64,000 bases of DNA from Pseudomonas putida (GCF_028682475.1 NZ_JANHLE010000011.1:1-64000); one strand, 5' to 3'. Numbered from the stretch's first letter, positions 29,301 to 39,374 are shown. Numbers and translations are program-made. The notes: generated by a model not told the origin, from the sequence alone.

Positions 29301-32300
29301 CACCCTGAGCGTGCGCCTGGATGCCACGCAGACCCGGCAACTGCTCAAGGAGGCGCCAGCGGCCTACCACACCCAGGTCAATGACCTGCTGCTGACCGCC
29401 CTGGCCCGGGTGCTGTGCCGCTGGAGCGGCGACACCGCGGTGCTGGTGCAACTGGAGGGGCATGGCCGGGAAAGCCTGTTCGAGGATATGGACCTGACCC
29501 GCAGTGTCGGTTGGTTCACCAGTGCCTATCCATTGAGCCTTAGCCCTGCGGCTGACGCCGCTGCGTCGATCAAGGCGATCAAGGAACAACTGCGTCAGGT
29601 GCCGCACAAGGGGCTGGGGTACGGTGTACTGCGTTACCTGGCCGATACCACGGTACGTGAAAGCATGGCGGCGTTGCCGCAGGCGCGGATCACCTTCAAT
29701 TACCTCGGCCAGTTCGACCAGCAATTCCAGGCCGATGCCCTGTTCCAGCCGGTGGACGAGCCGGCCGGTGAGGCTCATGACCTGGAGGCGCCATTGCCCA
29801 ACTGGTTGAGTGTCGATGGCCAGGTGTATGCCGGTGAATTGCAGCTGCGCTGGACCTTCAGCCGTGAACGCTACGATCAACGCACCATCGAGCAGTTGGC
29901 TGAAGCTTACAAAATCGAACTGCTTGGCCTGATCGAGCACTGTCTGACCCCAGGCAATGGCAGCTTCACCCCGTCGGACTTCCCGCTGGCGCAGCTGAAC
30001 CAGGAGCAGATCGACAGCCTGCCAGTGCCCGCCGCGCAGATCGAAGATGTCTACCCACTGACGCCGATGCAGGAAGGGCTGTTGCTGCATACCCTGCTCG
30101 AACCCGGCACCGGCATCTACTACATGCAGGACCGCTACCGGATCAACAGCGCCCTCGACCCGCAACGTTTTGCCCAGGCCTGGCAAGCGGTGGTCGAGCG
30201 ACACGAAGCCCTGCGTGCGTCGTTCAGCTGGAACGCTGGCGAAGCCATGCTACAGATCATCCACAAGCCGGGCAGCACCGCGCTCGATTATCTGGACTGG
30301 GTCGACCTTGCCGAGGACGAGCAGGAAGCGCGCCTGCAGGCCCTGCACAAGCAGGAGCGCGAAGCCGGTTTCGATCTGCTGCAACAGGCACCGTTCCAGC
30401 TGCGCCTGATCCGCGTCGGCGCGGACCGCTACTGGTTCATGATGAGCAACCATCACATTCTTATCGATGCCTGGTGCCGCTCGTTGCTGATGAACGACTT
30501 CTTCGAGCTGTACATGGCTCTGGGCGAAGGACGCGAGGCACAGTTGCCGGTGCCGCCGCGCTACCGCGACTACATCAGCTGGCTGCAGCACCAGGACCTG
30601 GACGCCGCGCGTCAGTGGTGGCGCGACAACCTGCAGGGCTTCGAACGCAGCACGGCAGTGCCGAGCGACCGGCCGCTGCTGCGTGATCACGGCGCCGAGA
30701 ATACCGGGATGATCGTCGGAGACTGTCACACCCGCCTTGATGCCAGCGATGGAGCACGCCTGCGTGAGTTGGCTCAGGCCCATCAATTGACCGTCAACAC
30801 CTTCGCCCAGGCGGCCTGGGCTCTGCTGTTGAGCCGTTATAGCGGCGAGCGCGACGTGCTGTTCGGGGTGACCGTGGCCGGTCGTCCGGTGAGCATGCCG
30901 CAGATGCAGCGCACGGTCGGGCTGTTCATCAACAGTATCGCCCTGCGGGTGCAGTTGCCGGCTGCCGGTGAGCCTTGCAGCGTCCGCGAATGGCTCAAGG
31001 GTCTGTTCGAACGCAACATGGAGTTGCGCGAATACGAGTACCTGCCGCTGGTGAGCATTCAGGAATGCAGTGAGCTGCCCAAGGGCCAGCCATTGTTCGA
31101 CAGCCTGTTCGTGTTCGAAAACGCCCCGGTGGAAGTTGCGGTTCTGAACCGCGCACAGCACCTGAATGCCAGTTCCGATTCCGGTCGCACCCACACCAAC
31201 TTCCCGCTGACCGCGGTCTGCTATCCAGGCGATGACCTTGGGCTGCACCTGTCGTTCGATCAGCGCTATTTCGACACCTCGACGGTCGAGCGCTTGCTGG
31301 CCGAGTTCAAGCGCCTGTTGCTGGCCCTGGCCGATGGTTTCCACGGCGACATGAGCGAGCTGCCGTTGCTGGGTGAGCAGGAACGCCGCCTGCTGCTGGA
31401 AGACTGCAACCGTAGCCAACGGGATTACCCGCTGGAGCAGAGTTACGTAGCGCTGTTCGAGACACAGGTTGCTGCCCATCCGCAGCGTACTGCAGCACGG
31501 TGCCTGGAGCAGTCGATCAGCTACGCACAGCTCAATCGCCAGGCCAACCGCCTGGGGCATGCGCTGGTGGCTGCCGGGGTGAGCATTGATCAGCCGGTGG
31601 CGCTGCTGGCCGAGCGTGACTTGCCGTTGCTGGGGATGATCGTCGGCAGCTTCAAGGCGGGTGCCGGTTACTTGCCGCTCGATCCGGGCTTGCCGGCGGC
31701 GCGTCTGCAACGCATCGTCGAACTCAGTCGTACGCCGGTGCTGGTCTGCAGTCAGGCCTGCGCCGAGCAGGGCCGTGCACTGCTCGATGAGCTGGCTTGC
31801 GCGGGGCGGCCGAAGTTGCTGGTCTGGGAGCAGGTGCAGAACGCCGATCTGCCCGAGGTCAACCCAGGCATCTACAGCGCGCCGGACAACCTCGCCTACG
31901 TGATCTATACCTCCGGCTCCACGGGCTTGCCGAAGGGGGTGATGGTCGAGCAGCGCGGCATGCTCAACAACCAGTTGAGCAAGGTGCCCTACCTGCAACT
32001 GGACGAGCACGACGTGATTGCCCAGACCGCTTCGCAGAGTTTCGACATTTCCGTCTGGCAGTTCCTCGCCGCGCCGTTGTTCGGTGCTCAGGTGGCGATC
32101 GTGCCCAACAGCATTGCCCACGATCCGCAGGGCTTGCTTGAGCATGTTCAGGCCTGCGGGATCACGGTGCTGGAAAGCGTGCCGTCACTGATCCAGGGCA
32201 TGCTTGCCAACGAGCATCAGCAACTCGACGGCCTGCGCTGGATGCTGCCAACCGGCGAGGCGATGCCACCCGAGCTGGCGTCGCAGTGGCTGCAGCGCTA

Positions 32301-33285
32301 TCCGCAGATCGCTCTGGTCAATGCTTATGGCCCGGCGGAATGCTCCGATGACGTGGCGTTCTTCCGCGTCGATGCGGCTTCGACTCGTGGCAGCTATCTG
32401 CCGATCGGTACGCCGACCGATAACAACCGTCTGTACCTGCTTGGCGACGATCAGCAGCTGGTGCCACTGGGAGCCGTCGGTGAACTCTGTGTGGCCGGCA
32501 CCGGTGTCGGTCGCGGCTATGTCAGCGATCCGCTGCGCACCGCCCTGGCGTTCATCCCGCATCCGTTCGGCGTGGCGGGCGAGCGCCTGTACCGCACCGG
32601 TGACCTGGCGCGGCGCCGTCAGGATGGCGTGCTCGAATACGTCGGACGCATTGACCATCAAGTGAAGATCCGTGGCTACCGTATCGAGCTGGGCGAGATC
32701 GAAGCGCGACTGCATGAACAGGCCGAAGTGCGCGACGCGGCGGTGGGGGTTCAGGAGGGGGTCAATGGCAAGCACCTGGTGGGTTATCTGGTGGCCAGCG
32801 ATGCGGCAGCGGACAGCAGCGTGTTGCTCGAGCTGATCAAGCAGCGCTTACGCGCAGAGCTGCCCGAATACATGGTCCCGTTACATTGGGCCTGGCTCAA
32901 GCAACTGCCGCTCAATGCCAACGGCAAGCTTGACCGCAAGGCGTTGCCGAGCGTTGATTTTGCCGCTCAGCAGGGGCAGGACTTCCTCGCTCCGCGCAGC
33001 GACCTGGAGCAGACCCTGGCGACGATCTGGGCCGAAGTGCTCAAGGTCGAACAGGTCGGGGTACGCGACAATTTCTTCGAGCTGGGCGGGCACTCCCTGC
33101 TGGCTACGCAGATCGCCTCGAGGGTGCAGAAGGCGCTGCAACTGAACGTGCCGTTGCGGGCGATGTTCGAGTGCAGCACCGTCGAAGCGCTGGCGAACTA
33201 CGTGGAAGGCCTCAAGGCCAGTGAGCTGAGCGACGACAAGGTCGACCGGCTCAGTGACCTGATGGCCGAGCTCGAAGCGCTGTAG
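20341..33285 (+). CDS. pvdL: Pyoverdine chromophore peptide synthetase PvdL
   Basis: A 4314-residue NRPS that builds the acylated L-Glu, D-Tyr, L-Dab tripeptide from which the pyoverdine chromophore forms. Domain order read from motifs: acyl-AMP ligase ([12 protein letters not shown] at about 173) with carrier Ser617; condensation (HHIIADGW, about 803), adenylation ([12 protein letters not shown], about 1274), carrier Ser1660; condensation (HHIVTEGW, about 1852), adenylation (about 2328), carrier Ser2730, epimerisation ([10 protein letters not shown], about 2906); condensation (HHILIDAW, about 3370), adenylation (about 3853), carrier Ser4252. There is no thioesterase, as expected because the chain passes to the next NRPS. 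Length and order equal PvdL of P. aeruginosa. The start ATG has AGGA eight bases upstream. The side-chain synthetases are not in the window. Confidence 0.97.
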   Translation: MTDAFELPVTLVQALAQRAAQTPERVALRFLADDPQEEAVLTFRELDLRARTIAAALQARTAFGDRAILLFPSGPDYVAAFFGCLYAGVIAVPAYPPESARRHHQERLLSIIDDAEPRLLLTTSTLHDSLQALAVLAEEAAPQLLAVDHLDAALADAWQILALQADDIAFLQYTSGSTALPKGVQVSHGNLVANEVLIRHGFGIDLNPDDVIVSWLPLYHDMGLIGGLLQPIFSGVPCVLMAPAYFLARPQRWLQAISDHGGTISGGPDFAYRLCSERVSSAALAKLDLSRWRVAYSGSEPIRQDSLQAFAEKFAECGFSAQSFFASYGLAEATLFVSGSSRGQGIAAMTLDAGALARNSAEPGSDAVQMSCGRSQPGHGVQIVDPQQLTVLADNQVGEIWACGPSIAKGYWRNPQATAQSFVEQGGQTWLRTGDLGFVREGELFVTGRLKDLLIVRGHNLYPQDLEKTLEREVEVLRKGRVAVFAVDDQGEEGIGVAVEISRNVQKIVSPQSLIKTLRQVIADACQQAPAVVLLLNPGALPKTSSGKLQRSACRLRMNDGSLDCYARFPDAEQSVTVAETLLGNPLRSLIARLWCEQLGVEQVADDDHFFLLGGNSIAATQLTARLGDELDLQLSLRVLFDAPLLGDFCSAVAAAQQAGLAQGGIERLARTQALPQSLAQNRLWLLWQLEPQSAAYNIPGALHLRGELDRAALQSSFQALVERHESLRTVFAEVDGQALQRILPALKLTVQHLDLSDLDNDAVLARREAEAQQPFDLQAGPLLRVTLARLDSEAHQLWVTLHHIIADGWSMNILIDEFSRLYAAHCQGQQAELPALTLDYADYGSWQRQWLAEGEAARQLNYWQAQLGDEQPVLDLATDHPRSSQQHKSAARLSLRVPAALTEALRSTARQHDSTLFMILLAGFQSLLHRYSGQSDIRVGVPNANRPRLETQGLVGFFINTQVLRAQLDSRLPFVELLAQVRQTTLQAQAHQDLPFEQLLAAFPDAREQGLFQVMFNHQQRDLSALRRLPGLLAEALPWHSREAKFDLQLHSEEDHQGRLSLSFDYASELFDAASVQRLAAHLLSLLELVCAEPTLAIGDLQLLDAQGREQLLQWGQAPAPAAQQWVVEQLNEQARLTPLRTALVWDGGALDYASLHQQANRLAHYLRDKGVGPDVCVAIAAERSPQLLIGVLAILKAGGAYVPLDVDYPVERLAYMLADCGASLLLSHSEVLARLPQVDGVSAIAMDQLNLDSWPCQPPGLHLHGDNLAYVIYTSGSTGQPKGVGNTHAALAERLQWMQQRYALDEHDVLMQKAPISFDVSVWECFWPLVTGCKLVLAGPGEHRDPQRIAALVREHGVTTLHFVPALLQVFVQEPLAASCTSLRRLFSGGEALSAALRDRVLQVLPQVALDNRYGPTETAINVTHWQCSEADGARSPIGRPLANVLCRVFDEELQLSAPGVPGELFLGGAGLARGYLGRPGLTAERFVPDPEGDGQRLYRSGDRARWVASLGALEYLGRLDQQVKLRGFRVEPEEVEACLLSQPGVEQALVLIRQTVAGAQLVGYYSGVENNAGLMAALGEQLPAYMVPALLMHLAQMPLGPSGKVERKALPEPVWTTREHIEPSTALQQQIAAIWREVLGLQQVGLQDDFFALGGHSLLATQIISRTRQACNVELPLRVLFEASELCAFAREVERIQHRGEHNLQGEIARIDRRQAVPLSYSQQRMWFLWQMEPDSPAYNVGGMARLRGVLDVSRFEQTLQTLIVRHETLRTTFPSIDGVPYQCVHSDSTLQMHWQDFSAHTPAEREQRLQTFADEQAHQPFDLERGPLLRACLVKAGEHEHYFVLTLHHIVTEGWAMDIFARELGELYEAFVDERESPLPALPVQYLDYSVWQRQWLEAGEGRRQLEYWKARLGDEHPVLELPTDRPRPAVQSHRGELYRFDLSAQLAARVRAFNAERGLTLFMTMTATLALLLYRYSGQQDLRIGAPVANRIRPESEGLIGAFLNTQVLRCQLDGQIRVAELIDQVRQTVIEGQSHQDLPFDQLVEALQPARSTAYNPLFQVMCNVQRWEFQQRRQLSGMQVDYLVNDARATKFDLNLEVTDLDRRLGCCLTYSCDLFDEPRIAQMAAHWQNLLAAMLDNPEQRLCELPMLASTEQQQLRNSLEGDLDADLEQTIEGLFSAQAARQPQALALTFAGQHLSYAELDARANQMARVLRERGVGPQVRVGLALERSLEMVVGLLAILKAGGAYVPLDPEYPLERLHYMIEDSGIRLLLGQRSLFEALGELPGPVERWSLEDDGPALANVSREPLTVASLPGHQAYLIYTSGSTGKPKGVVVSRGEIAMHCQAVIERFGMRSDDCELHFYSINFDAATERLLVPLLCGARVVLRAQGQWGAEEICTLIREQRVSVLGFTPSYGSQLAQWLASRNETLPVRLCITGGEALTAEHLQRIRQAFTPQQFFNAYGPTETVVMPLACLAPEQLPAGAGSVPIGSVVGARVAYILDADLALLPQGGVGELYVGGAGLAQGYHERPGLSAERFVADPFSADGGRLYRTGDLVRQGADGLVEYVGRIDHQVKIRGFRIELGEIETRLLEHPAVREAVVLALDMPGGKQLVAYLVCAQAQADAAEQAALRDALKAQLRLHLPDYMVPSHLVVLEQMPLMGNGKLDRRALPAPDLEHGREHYEAPRNALEQQLANLWRDVLNVPRVGLQDNFFELGGDSILSIQVVSRARQAGLHFTPRDLFQHQTIQTLASVVRRSDDNPVDQGPLSGRAALTPIQHWFFDSDVAQPQHWNQSVLLAPTERLVPKALEQALQQLVEQHDALRLRFSTQDGQWQGDYVQGESRELLWQVSVNSFADCQPLYSDVQRSLDLHNGPLLRALLVEDAEGQQRLLWAIHHLVVDGVSWRVLLEDLQALYRGQALAAKTRAMSDWAARLQAYAGSDSLRDEQHWWQTQLSTAHRELPCDHPQGANLHKQAHTLSVRLDATQTRQLLKEAPAAYHTQVNDLLLTALARVLCRWSGDTAVLVQLEGHGRESLFEDMDLTRSVGWFTSAYPLSLSPAADAAASIKAIKEQLRQVPHKGLGYGVLRYLADTTVRESMAALPQARITFNYLGQFDQQFQADALFQPVDEPAGEAHDLEAPLPNWLSVDGQVYAGELQLRWTFSRERYDQRTIEQLAEAYKIELLGLIEHCLTPGNGSFTPSDFPLAQLNQEQIDSLPVPAAQIEDVYPLTPMQEGLLLHTLLEPGTGIYYMQDRYRINSALDPQRFAQAWQAVVERHEALRASFSWNAGEAMLQIIHKPGSTALDYLDWVDLAEDEQEARLQALHKQEREAGFDLLQQAPFQLRLIRVGADRYWFMMSNHHILIDAWCRSLLMNDFFELYMALGEGREAQLPVPPRYRDYISWLQHQDLDAARQWWRDNLQGFERSTAVPSDRPLLRDHGAENTGMIVGDCHTRLDASDGARLRELAQAHQLTVNTFAQAAWALLLSRYSGERDVLFGVTVAGRPVSMPQMQRTVGLFINSIALRVQLPAAGEPCSVREWLKGLFERNMELREYEYLPLVSIQECSELPKGQPLFDSLFVFENAPVEVAVLNRAQHLNASSDSGRTHTNFPLTAVCYPGDDLGLHLSFDQRYFDTSTVERLLAEFKRLLLALADGFHGDMSELPLLGEQERRLLLEDCNRSQRDYPLEQSYVALFETQVAAHPQRTAARCLEQSISYAQLNRQANRLGHALVAAGVSIDQPVALLAERDLPLLGMIVGSFKAGAGYLPLDPGLPAARLQRIVELSRTPVLVCSQACAEQGRALLDELACAGRPKLLVWEQVQNADLPEVNPGIYSAPDNLAYVIYTSGSTGLPKGVMVEQRGMLNNQLSKVPYLQLDEHDVIAQTASQSFDISVWQFLAAPLFGAQVAIVPNSIAHDPQGLLEHVQACGITVLESVPSLIQGMLANEHQQLDGLRWMLPTGEAMPPELASQWLQRYPQIALVNAYGPAECSDDVAFFRVDAASTRGSYLPIGTPTDNNRLYLLGDDQQLVPLGAVGELCVAGTGVGRGYVSDPLRTALAFIPHPFGVAGERLYRTGDLARRRQDGVLEYVGRIDHQVKIRGYRIELGEIEARLHEQAEVRDAAVGVQEGVNGKHLVGYLVASDAAADSSVLLELIKQRLRAELPEYMVPLHWAWLKQLPLNANGKLDRKALPSVDFAAQQGQDFLAPRSDLEQTLATIWAEVLKVEQVGVRDNFFELGGHSLLATQIASRVQKALQLNVPLRAMFECSTVEALANYVEGLKASELSDDKVDRLSDLMAELEAL

Positions 33286-33288
33286 GGT

Positions 33289-33768
33289 CTAGGCCGTGGT
33301 GGGGCAGGTGCGTTGCAGGTCGTGTTTGAGCAAAGCGACCGAGGCGGCCAGCAGCACGGCGTCCTTGATCAGAAAGGACGTCGCGCCGCCCATGGCCGGA
33401 AATCCACCGGCACTGTTCTCCCAACCACCGGGTGTGGTCAGGATCAGGGTCAGGGTGGTCAGGTAGGTGATCGCCGAGCCGAGCGCCCCGGCCACCGCCC
33501 AACGCGGCTGCCAGAAGCCGATCAGCAACGCGGCGCCAATCGCCCACTCGGCCACGCCCAGGGCATAGCTGGCGCCCTGGATACCAAAGGCGGGATGCAT
33601 CCAGGACAGCAAGGGACTGTTGTCGATCAGTGGAATGAGCGCCTGGGCTTCATAGGCGAACCACTTGGTGTAGCCGAAACCGATGAAAATCACGATCAGG
33701 CTCAGGCGCAGCAAGGTGATGTCGAGGGAGGAGCGCACAAAGGTGTCAAGGTAGGCGGGGCGGGTCAT
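33289..33768 (-). CDS. YkgB/DUF417-type (DoxX-like) membrane protein
   Basis: A 159-residue protein with about four transmembrane segments. The pattern RLSLIVIFIGFGYTKWFAYEAQALIPLIDNSPLLSWM and the later FPAMGGATSFLIKDAVLLA are typical of the YkgB (RclC) family. In other bacteria related genes belong to reactive-chlorine responses, but no such context is seen here. It converges with pvdL with only three bases between stops, so the two transcripts must overlap. Confidence 0.8.
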   Translation of the reverse strand: MTRPAYLDTFVRSSLDITLLRLSLIVIFIGFGYTKWFAYEAQALIPLIDNSPLLSWMHPAFGIQGASYALGVAEWAIGAALLIGFWQPRWAVAGALGSAITYLTTLTLILTTPGGWENSAGGFPAMGGATSFLIKDAVLLAASVALLKHDLQRTCPTTA

Positions 33769-33843
33769 GGAGAGTTCCTTTTCGGTTAGGGGTACTCTCC
33801 AGACGCCTTGCTGGTGCTGGTGTTACAACCTGCTGTCAGCGGA

Positions 33844-34608
33844 TCAACGCTTGCCGAGAATCTTCCCAAGCATCTCCGGACGTGGCGCGCCTTGCTGCGT
33901 TTGCAGTTGTTGTTGCTCATCCATGTAGAAGATGGCTGGCGTGGCGGCCAATCCCAGTTCCTCCATCAAGGCCTGGTTGCCATCGAGCTTGGCTTGCACG
34001 GCCGCCGGAATTTTCTCCAGTGCCTTGAGCGTGCTGGCCTTGCCGGCGCTCTCGTGTTTGAGCAGAGCCTTGACCGGATCATTGCTGGCCAACAGCGCCG
34101 CCGATTTACCCGGGCTGTCTTCGCGGATGATACCGACCATGATGTGGCGCAATTGCACCTTGCCCGACTCGACCCAGGGCCGCGCCTGCTGCCAGAACAT
34201 GTTGCAGTACGGGCAGTTGGGGTCGCTGAACAGATAGACGACGCGTGGCGCATCGGCCTTGCCGTCGGCGATCCAGGCGGTCTTTTCCATCTTCGCCCAG
34301 ACCTCCTTGGCCATCGGTGCGTAGACCAGCTTCTCCAGCGGTGCTTCGCTCAAGTCCTGGCCTTGTTCATCGAACAGGCTGCCGACCAGTACGTGTTTGC
34401 CATCCGGTGTCAGGTACAGGGCCATGCCCCGGTTCTGGTACTCGGCGGCGTAACCGCGCAGGCCGTTGGGGGCATCGAAGCTGCCTTTGATCTTCACGCC
34501 CTTGGCTTCCATTTGCTGCACGGCCTTGGGCAGGGTTTCGGCCAGGGCAGCCTGGCTGGCCAGCAGGCCGAAGGTCAGGGTCAGTGGCAGTTTCAGCAAA
34601 GGGTGCAT
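33844..34608 (-). CDS. dsbG: Periplasmic disulfide isomerase DsbG
   Basis: A 254-residue protein with a signal peptide (LTFGLLASQAALAE), an N-terminal dimerisation domain and a thioredoxin fold with active site CPYC (DPNCPYCNMFW). The cis-Pro loop reads ATPAIFY. DsbG-type proteins isomerise or protect periplasmic thiols and are kept reduced by DsbD. Its start overlaps the end of the TlpA-like gene by 16 bp, and dsbD is next upstream, so all three are one operon, matching P. aeruginosa PA2476-PA2478. Confidence 0.92.
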   Translation of the reverse strand: MHPLLKLPLTLTFGLLASQAALAETLPKAVQQMEAKGVKIKGSFDAPNGLRGYAAEYQNRGMALYLTPDGKHVLVGSLFDEQGQDLSEAPLEKLVYAPMAKEVWAKMEKTAWIADGKADAPRVVYLFSDPNCPYCNMFWQQARPWVESGKVQLRHIMVGIIREDSPGKSAALLASNDPVKALLKHESAGKASTLKALEKIPAAVQAKLDGNQALMEELGLAATPAIFYMDEQQQLQTQQGAPRPEMLGKILGKR

Positions 34609-35450
34609 GTGTCATTCCTTGAAGGGTGGGTGGCGACAGGCGCAGGCGTGCGCTCAAAGGATTCCAGGGCGTGGCTGAGGCTGGCTCGCGACAGCTCGCC
34701 CAGATGGCTGCCAACCAGGCGGCCGTCGGCGTCGTAGAACAGGGTGGTGGGCAGGGCCATGGAGCCGACCTGCTGGGCCAGCTGGCCACCGCCGTCAAAC
34801 AGCACATGGGACAGGTTCAGGCCGGTGGTGGCGAGAAAGGTGCTGACCGTCTGCGGGGTTTCGCCCTGGTTGACGAACAGGAAGGTGATGTCCGGGTGTT
34901 CGTGTTGCGCCTGTTGCAACACCGGCATTTCCCGACGGCACGGCGGGCACCAGGTGGCCCAGAGGTTGATGACCAGCGGGCGGCCACGGTAGGAGGTCAA
35001 CTGCACGGTCTGGCCGTCGGCCTTGTGCAGGCTCATTTCGGGCAGTTGTGTGCCTTGCTCGTAGAGATGACTGGCGAGGCTGCCGAGTAGCCAGAACAGC
35101 ACGCCGCTGAACAAGCCCCAGCCCAGCGGACGGCGCAAGCTGGCGCGGCGCCAGCCTTGCCACAACGCACCGATGGCCACCACCAGCAAACCTGGCCAGA
35201 GCAGGAAGCCGCCGTCGCGCAGGTCGACTATCTGTAGCGGATCATCGCGGTACATTGGCCAGTAGCTGAGTACGAACCCCAGGCGTGCCGCCAGCAGACC
35301 CAGCAGGAACAGGCCGAACAGCACCGATTCCGGGTTGTCGCCACCGCGTTTGGCCACGCGCCAGCCGACCAGGGTGGCCAAGGCCAGTGCGCAGAGCAGC
35401 AACAGATGATCGACGGCCATGGTCAGTGGCCCGAGGTTTACCGTCAGCAT
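34593..35450 (-). CDS. Membrane-anchored TlpA-like thiol reductase with an Lgt-like N-terminal domain
   Basis: A 285-residue protein in two parts. The first half has about four membrane helices resembling the prolipoprotein transferase fold (ARLGFVLSYWPMYRDDPLQIVDLRDGGFLLWPG). The second half is a thioredoxin domain with WCPPC (NLWATWCPPCRREMP) and cis-Pro ALPTTLFYD. The start at 35448-35450 overlaps the dsbD stop by one base (TGATG). It probably passes electrons from DsbD to DsbG or other periplasmic thiols. In P. aeruginosa the equivalent (PA2477) is sometimes called DsbE. Overlapping junctions on both sides support tight co-translation. Confidence 0.85.
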   Translation of the reverse strand: MLTVNLGPLTMAVDHLLLLCALALATLVGWRVAKRGGDNPESVLFGLFLLGLLAARLGFVLSYWPMYRDDPLQIVDLRDGGFLLWPGLLVVAIGALWQGWRRASLRRPLGWGLFSGVLFWLLGSLASHLYEQGTQLPEMSLHKADGQTVQLTSYRGRPLVINLWATWCPPCRREMPVLQQAQHEHPDITFLFVNQGETPQTVSTFLATTGLNLSHVLFDGGGQLAQQVGSMALPTTLFYDADGRLVGSHLGELSRASLSHALESFERTPAPVATHPSRNDTCTLC

Positions 35451-37162
35451 CAACCTTGACTCCGGGTCTGGGCCCACTGTTCGAGGAAGTTCTTCGCATC
35501 GATTTCACCGGTGATGCGGCGGGCGCGGCGCTCGTTGCCTTCCGGGCCGATCCAGATCAGGCTGGGCGGGCCGGGCACCTGGTAACGTTGTAGTAATTCG
35601 CGGCTGGAGGGCGCATCGGCGGTCACATCCAGGCGCAGCAAGCGTACGCCGTTCAGCGCGGCCAGCACATCGGCGCGGGCGAACACCTGTTTTTCCATGA
35701 CCTTGCACGACACGCACCAGTCGGCATAGTAGTCGAGCATCACCCACTGCCCTTGCGCCTTGGCTATGTCCAGCTCGCGTTGTAGCTCAGCCGGCTGGCT
35801 GACGGTGATGAAGGCATCGCTGTGGACAGCATTGGCAACCACCGTGCCGCTACCGGCGCGGAACGGCTGCAGCGGTTGCCAGGGGTCGTCGCCGCCGGCG
35901 GCGGCACCGATCACCAGCAGGCTGCCCCAGAAGCCCAGCAGCAGCGGCACCGCGCGGATTGGCCGCAGGCCATGCAATGCAGGCCATGCCGCCCAGGCCA
36001 GGGCAATCAGCCAGGCGCCGATCAGTCCCAGCCACAGCGAGGGTTCCAGCACGGTGCGCAGGGTATACAGGGCCATGGCCAGGAACACGAAGCCGAACAG
36101 GCCCTTGACCAGGTTCATCCACGGGCCGGGGCGCGGCAGGTAGCGATTGCCCAGGGTCACCAGCAGCAACAGCGGCAAGCCCATGCCGATGCCGAGTGTG
36201 AACAGCACCAGCCCGCCGTGGACGGCGTTGCCGCTCTGGGCGATGTACAGCAGGGCACCGGCCAGGGGCGCGGTCATGCACGGGCCCATCAACAGCCCCG
36301 AGAGCGCACCGAGCAAGGCCGCGCCATACAGGTTGCCGCCGCGGGTGCCGTGGCCGGCGCGTTCCAGACGATCGCGCAACCAGGCCGGCAACTGCAGCTC
36401 GAAGGCACCGAACATCGGCAGGGCCAGCAACACAAACAGGCCGGCCAGGGTGCCGAGCAACCAGGGCTGTTGCAACCAGGCCTGAAGACTTCCCCCTAGC
36501 AACGCGGCAATCACCCCGAGGGCGGCGTACACCAGCGCCATGCTCAGTACGTAAACGATAGCCAATGCCCAGCCACGGCGGGCACTCACGCCATTGCCGA
36601 GGACCAGTCCGGCGAGAATCGGCAGCATCGGCAACGAGCACGGTGTGAAGGCCAGCAGCAGGCCCAGGCCCAGAAAGGCCAGCAGGCTCCAGGCCAGGCC
36701 CGACTGCTGCAGGCCGCCGGCCAGGGCCTGATCGCTGGCTTGTTCTTGCTCATCGACAGCGGCGCTGCTCAGGCTGACCAGGTTGGTCTGTGGTGGATAG
36801 CACAACCCGGCATCGGCACAGCCTTGCCAGCCCATGCGCAACTGGCCACTGGCGGAGGCAGGCAGGATCAGTTCAAGTTCGCCGCGATACACCAGAGTCT
36901 CGCCGAAGAACTCGTCCTGATGGGGCAAGGCCTCTGGCAACGCGGGCTGCTGCTCAATGGGTAGGCCGTCGAACTTCAGGCGTTTCTGGTAAAGATAGTA
37001 ACCCTCGGTGATTTTCCAGTGCAGGCGCATCTGCCCGGAGTCCAGCCGCTCGCTGCTGAACACGAATGCCTTGTCCACCGGCAGAAAGTCGCTCTGGGCG
37101 AAGGGGTTGGCCTGGGTCAGGCCGCTGAACAGAAGCATCAGGGCAATTAGTAACGTGCGCAT
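35450..37162 (-). CDS. dsbD: Thiol:disulfide interchange protein DsbD
   Basis: A 570-residue inner-membrane protein that moves electrons from cytoplasmic thioredoxin to periplasmic thiols. The signal peptide is followed by the alpha domain with its Cys pair (GCADAGLCYPP), about eight membrane helices with two key cysteines (FTPCSLPMLP and GPCMTAPL), and a C-terminal thioredoxin domain with CVSC (YADWCVSCKVME). All six catalytic cysteines are present. It is the first gene of the dsbD-tlpA-dsbG operon and is divergent from the two-component genes. Confidence 0.94.
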   Translation of the reverse strand: MRTLLIALMLLFSGLTQANPFAQSDFLPVDKAFVFSSERLDSGQMRLHWKITEGYYLYQKRLKFDGLPIEQQPALPEALPHQDEFFGETLVYRGELELILPASASGQLRMGWQGCADAGLCYPPQTNLVSLSSAAVDEQEQASDQALAGGLQQSGLAWSLLAFLGLGLLLAFTPCSLPMLPILAGLVLGNGVSARRGWALAIVYVLSMALVYAALGVIAALLGGSLQAWLQQPWLLGTLAGLFVLLALPMFGAFELQLPAWLRDRLERAGHGTRGGNLYGAALLGALSGLLMGPCMTAPLAGALLYIAQSGNAVHGGLVLFTLGIGMGLPLLLLVTLGNRYLPRPGPWMNLVKGLFGFVFLAMALYTLRTVLEPSLWLGLIGAWLIALAWAAWPALHGLRPIRAVPLLLGFWGSLLVIGAAAGGDDPWQPLQPFRAGSGTVVANAVHSDAFITVSQPAELQRELDIAKAQGQWVMLDYYADWCVSCKVMEKQVFARADVLAALNGVRLLRLDVTADAPSSRELLQRYQVPGPPSLIWIGPEGNERRARRITGEIDAKNFLEQWAQTRSQG

Positions 37163-37210
37163 CTCTAAGCCTTGGTAGTGCGATAAGTGCCCGATCCTGG
37201 CCGAGCACGA

Positions 37211-37227
37211 TTAACCGAGTGTTAACC
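37211..37227. promoter_or_regulatory. Candidate response-regulator box between dsbD and the two-component genes
   Basis: TTAACC occurs twice with a 5-nt spacer (37211-37216 and 37222-37227), an 11-bp direct-repeat period typical of OmpR/PhoB-family sites. It is 49-65 bp upstream of dsbD and about 110 bp before the regulator gene. The assignment to the adjacent regulator is inference. Confidence 0.5.
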
Positions 37228-37334
37228 CACCGGCGTCGATTGTCGCCCGGACCGCGACGATCCGGCGCGGGCGCGGCATAATCCTGAGTTAATCCGCCTG
37301 CGCTTCACTGCCACTTTTAGCATCGAGACCGACC

Positions 37335-38018
37335 ATGCACGTACTGCTCTGCGAGGATGACGACCTGATTGCCAGCGGTATCGCCGCGGGGTTGACCGCC
37401 CAGGGCATGACCGTGGACCGGGTCGCCACGGCGGCTGCGGCCCAGGCCATGCTCCAGGCAGCAGCCTTCGATGTCATGGTGCTGGACCTGGGCTTGCCCG
37501 ATGAAGATGGTCTGAAACTGCTGCAGCGCCTGCGCCAGCAGGGTGAGAGCCTGCCGGTGCTGGTGCTCACCGCCCGCGATGCGGTCACTGACCGGGTCGA
37601 CGGCCTGCAGGCCGGTGCCGACGATTACCTGTTGAAACCCTTCGACCTGCGCGAGCTGGCTGCGCGCCTGCATACCCTGTTGCGACGCTCAGCCGGGCGC
37701 GCGGTGAATATCATCGAACACGGCCCGCTCAGCTACGACCCCAGCAGCCGCGAAACCTGCCTGGGCGGGGTACCCATCGACCTGTCACGACGCGAGCAGG
37801 CGCTGTTGCAGGCGCTGTTGCACAACCGTGGCCGGGTGCTGTCCAGCGAGCAGCTCAAGGACAGCGTCTATGGCTTCGGCGACGAGGTCGAGAGCAATGC
37901 CTTGAACGTGCATATCCATCACCTGCGCCGCAAATTGGGCAACGGCATCGTTGAAACCGTACGCGGCCTGGGTTACCGCCTGGGGCCGGCGCAGGTGCCG
38001 GAGGTCGAGCAGCCATGA
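37335..38018 (+). CDS. OmpR-family response regulator, DsbR-like
   Basis: A 227-residue regulator with a receiver (CEDDDL acid pair, phospho-Asp in VLDLGLPD at about residue 51, Lys in LLKPFD) and a winged-helix DNA-binding domain (SSEQLKDSVYG...RRKLGNGIVETVRGLGYRL). It belongs to the QseB/PmrA-like branch. It overlaps the sensor gene by four bases (ATGA). It is divergent from dsbD-tlpA-dsbG, the same arrangement as PA2479-PA2480 (DsbRS) in P. aeruginosa, which has been linked to copper stress. Confidence 0.9.
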   Translation: MHVLLCEDDDLIASGIAAGLTAQGMTVDRVATAAAAQAMLQAAAFDVMVLDLGLPDEDGLKLLQRLRQQGESLPVLVLTARDAVTDRVDGLQAGADDYLLKPFDLRELAARLHTLLRRSAGRAVNIIEHGPLSYDPSSRETCLGGVPIDLSRREQALLQALLHNRGRVLSSEQLKDSVYGFGDEVESNALNVHIHHLRRKLGNGIVETVRGLGYRLGPAQVPEVEQP

Positions 38019-39337
38019 GCCTGCGCGTACGCCTGACGCTGATCCTCGGCACCGCCTTCGTGCTCATCTGGGCCCTGGCGGCGGCCTGGATGCTGCGCGA
38101 CCTGCGCTATCAGATGATGTTTTCCCTCGACCAGCGCCTGGTGGCTTCGGCGCGCATGGTTGCCGGCCTGATCGATCAGTTGCCGCAACCGCTGACAGCC
38201 AAGGGCGAGGGCACAAAGTTGAGTGCCGACCAGCTCAGCGTGCCGGATGGCATGGCCTGTCAGGTCAGTTCGTTGCGTGGCGAGATCATTGCCCGAAATC
38301 ATAGCCAGGGACACACCCTCGACGACGATCGCAGCGGTTTTCGCGACCAGACCATCGAGGGTGCACGCTGGCGTACGTTTACCTATTACCGCGGTGATGT
38401 GCGTATCACCACGGCCGACCGTCACCAGGAGCGTGAGGCGCTGAACCGCTCGATCCTGTTGGCGGCTTCGGCACCGGTGTTTGTCGCCTTGCTGGGAACG
38501 CTTGGGCTGCTATGGATCGGTATCGGCAAGGGCCTGGCACCGCTCAACCGCATGCGTGATGCGCTGCGCCGGCGTAGCCCTGATGCGCTGGAACCGTTGC
38601 AAGTGCGCGCCTTGCCCAGCGAGTTAAAGCCCCTGCTGGATACCCAGAACCAGCTGTTCTTGCGCATTGCCCAGACAATCGAGCGTGAACGGCGCCTGAC
38701 CGACGACGCCGCGCATGAGCTGCGCACGCCGCTGACCGCGATCAAGACCCACCTGCAGGTGGCGCGGATGACCGATGGCGCGGTTCGTGAGCAAGCGCTG
38801 GAGCACGCAGAACAGGGCGCTGACCGTTTGCACCGGACCCTGGAGCAGTTGCTGCTGTTGGCACGGGTTGAAGGCAGCCTGTCGTTTGACGACGGGGTGC
38901 AGTGCAGCGCCGAACAGGTGGCTCGCCAGGCCATCCAGGACACCGGGGTTGGCGATTCGCAACGCATTGACCTGCAATTGGCACCAGAGGCCGCTCAGGC
39001 GTACCTCGGGATGCCCTCGCCACTGGCGGTGACCGCTTTGCGCAATCTGCTCGACAATGCGTTGCGCCACACTCGGGGCCCGGCGCCGGTGGAGCTGGCG
39101 GTGCAGATGGAAAAGGGCCAGGTGGCCTTCCGGGTGCGTGATCACGGCCCGGGAATCGTCGAGCAGGACCTTGAACACCTCACCGAGCGTTTCTGGCGCA
39201 ATGGCCAAAGCGGCGGTTGCGGGCTGGGGTTGGCGATTGTTCAGGCGATTGTCCAGCGCTGTGCCGGGTCGCTGCGCTTCGACAGCCAGAGCGATGGCCT
39301 GCGGGTGTTCTTGCATATCCCTTTACGTGCGCAGTAG
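38015..39337 (+). CDS. Sensor histidine kinase, DsbS-like
   Basis: A 440-residue sensor with two membrane helices (about residues 8-28 and 146-168) and a periplasmic sensor region between them. The phospho-acceptor box is DAAHELRTPLTAI, followed by N (LLDNALRHT), G1 (RDHGPGI) and G2 (GCGLGLAIV) boxes. The periplasmic domain has one Cys (MACQVSS) that could take part in thiol or metal sensing. It partners the regulator just upstream and probably controls the dsb operon. Its stop lies only 13 bp before the pvdH IS box. Confidence 0.9.
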   Translation: MSLRVRLTLILGTAFVLIWALAAAWMLRDLRYQMMFSLDQRLVASARMVAGLIDQLPQPLTAKGEGTKLSADQLSVPDGMACQVSSLRGEIIARNHSQGHTLDDDRSGFRDQTIEGARWRTFTYYRGDVRITTADRHQEREALNRSILLAASAPVFVALLGTLGLLWIGIGKGLAPLNRMRDALRRRSPDALEPLQVRALPSELKPLLDTQNQLFLRIAQTIERERRLTDDAAHELRTPLTAIKTHLQVARMTDGAVREQALEHAEQGADRLHRTLEQLLLLARVEGSLSFDDGVQCSAEQVARQAIQDTGVGDSQRIDLQLAPEAAQAYLGMPSPLAVTALRNLLDNALRHTRGPAPVELAVQMEKGQVAFRVRDHGPGIVEQDLEHLTERFWRNGQSGGCGLGLAIVQAIVQRCAGSLRFDSQSDGLRVFLHIPLRAQ

Positions 39338-39350
39338 TTGATCGCGGGGC

Positions 39351-39374
39351 TAAATCCGCAAGGCGCTGAAGCGT
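39351..39374 (+). promoter_or_regulatory. PvdS-type promoter of pvdH
   Basis: TAAAT at 39351-39355, a 16-nt spacer and CGT at 39372-39374, in the wider form GCTAAATCC...GCGTT. It is 83-106 bp upstream of the pvdH start. The bases just before it (GATCGCGGGGC) are the start of a REP core. Confidence 0.85.

Noticed and set aside
33286..33288. Terminator between pvdL and the DoxX-like gene
   Set aside because: The stops are three bases apart and no stem with U tract is visible; transcripts must end inside the opposing gene.
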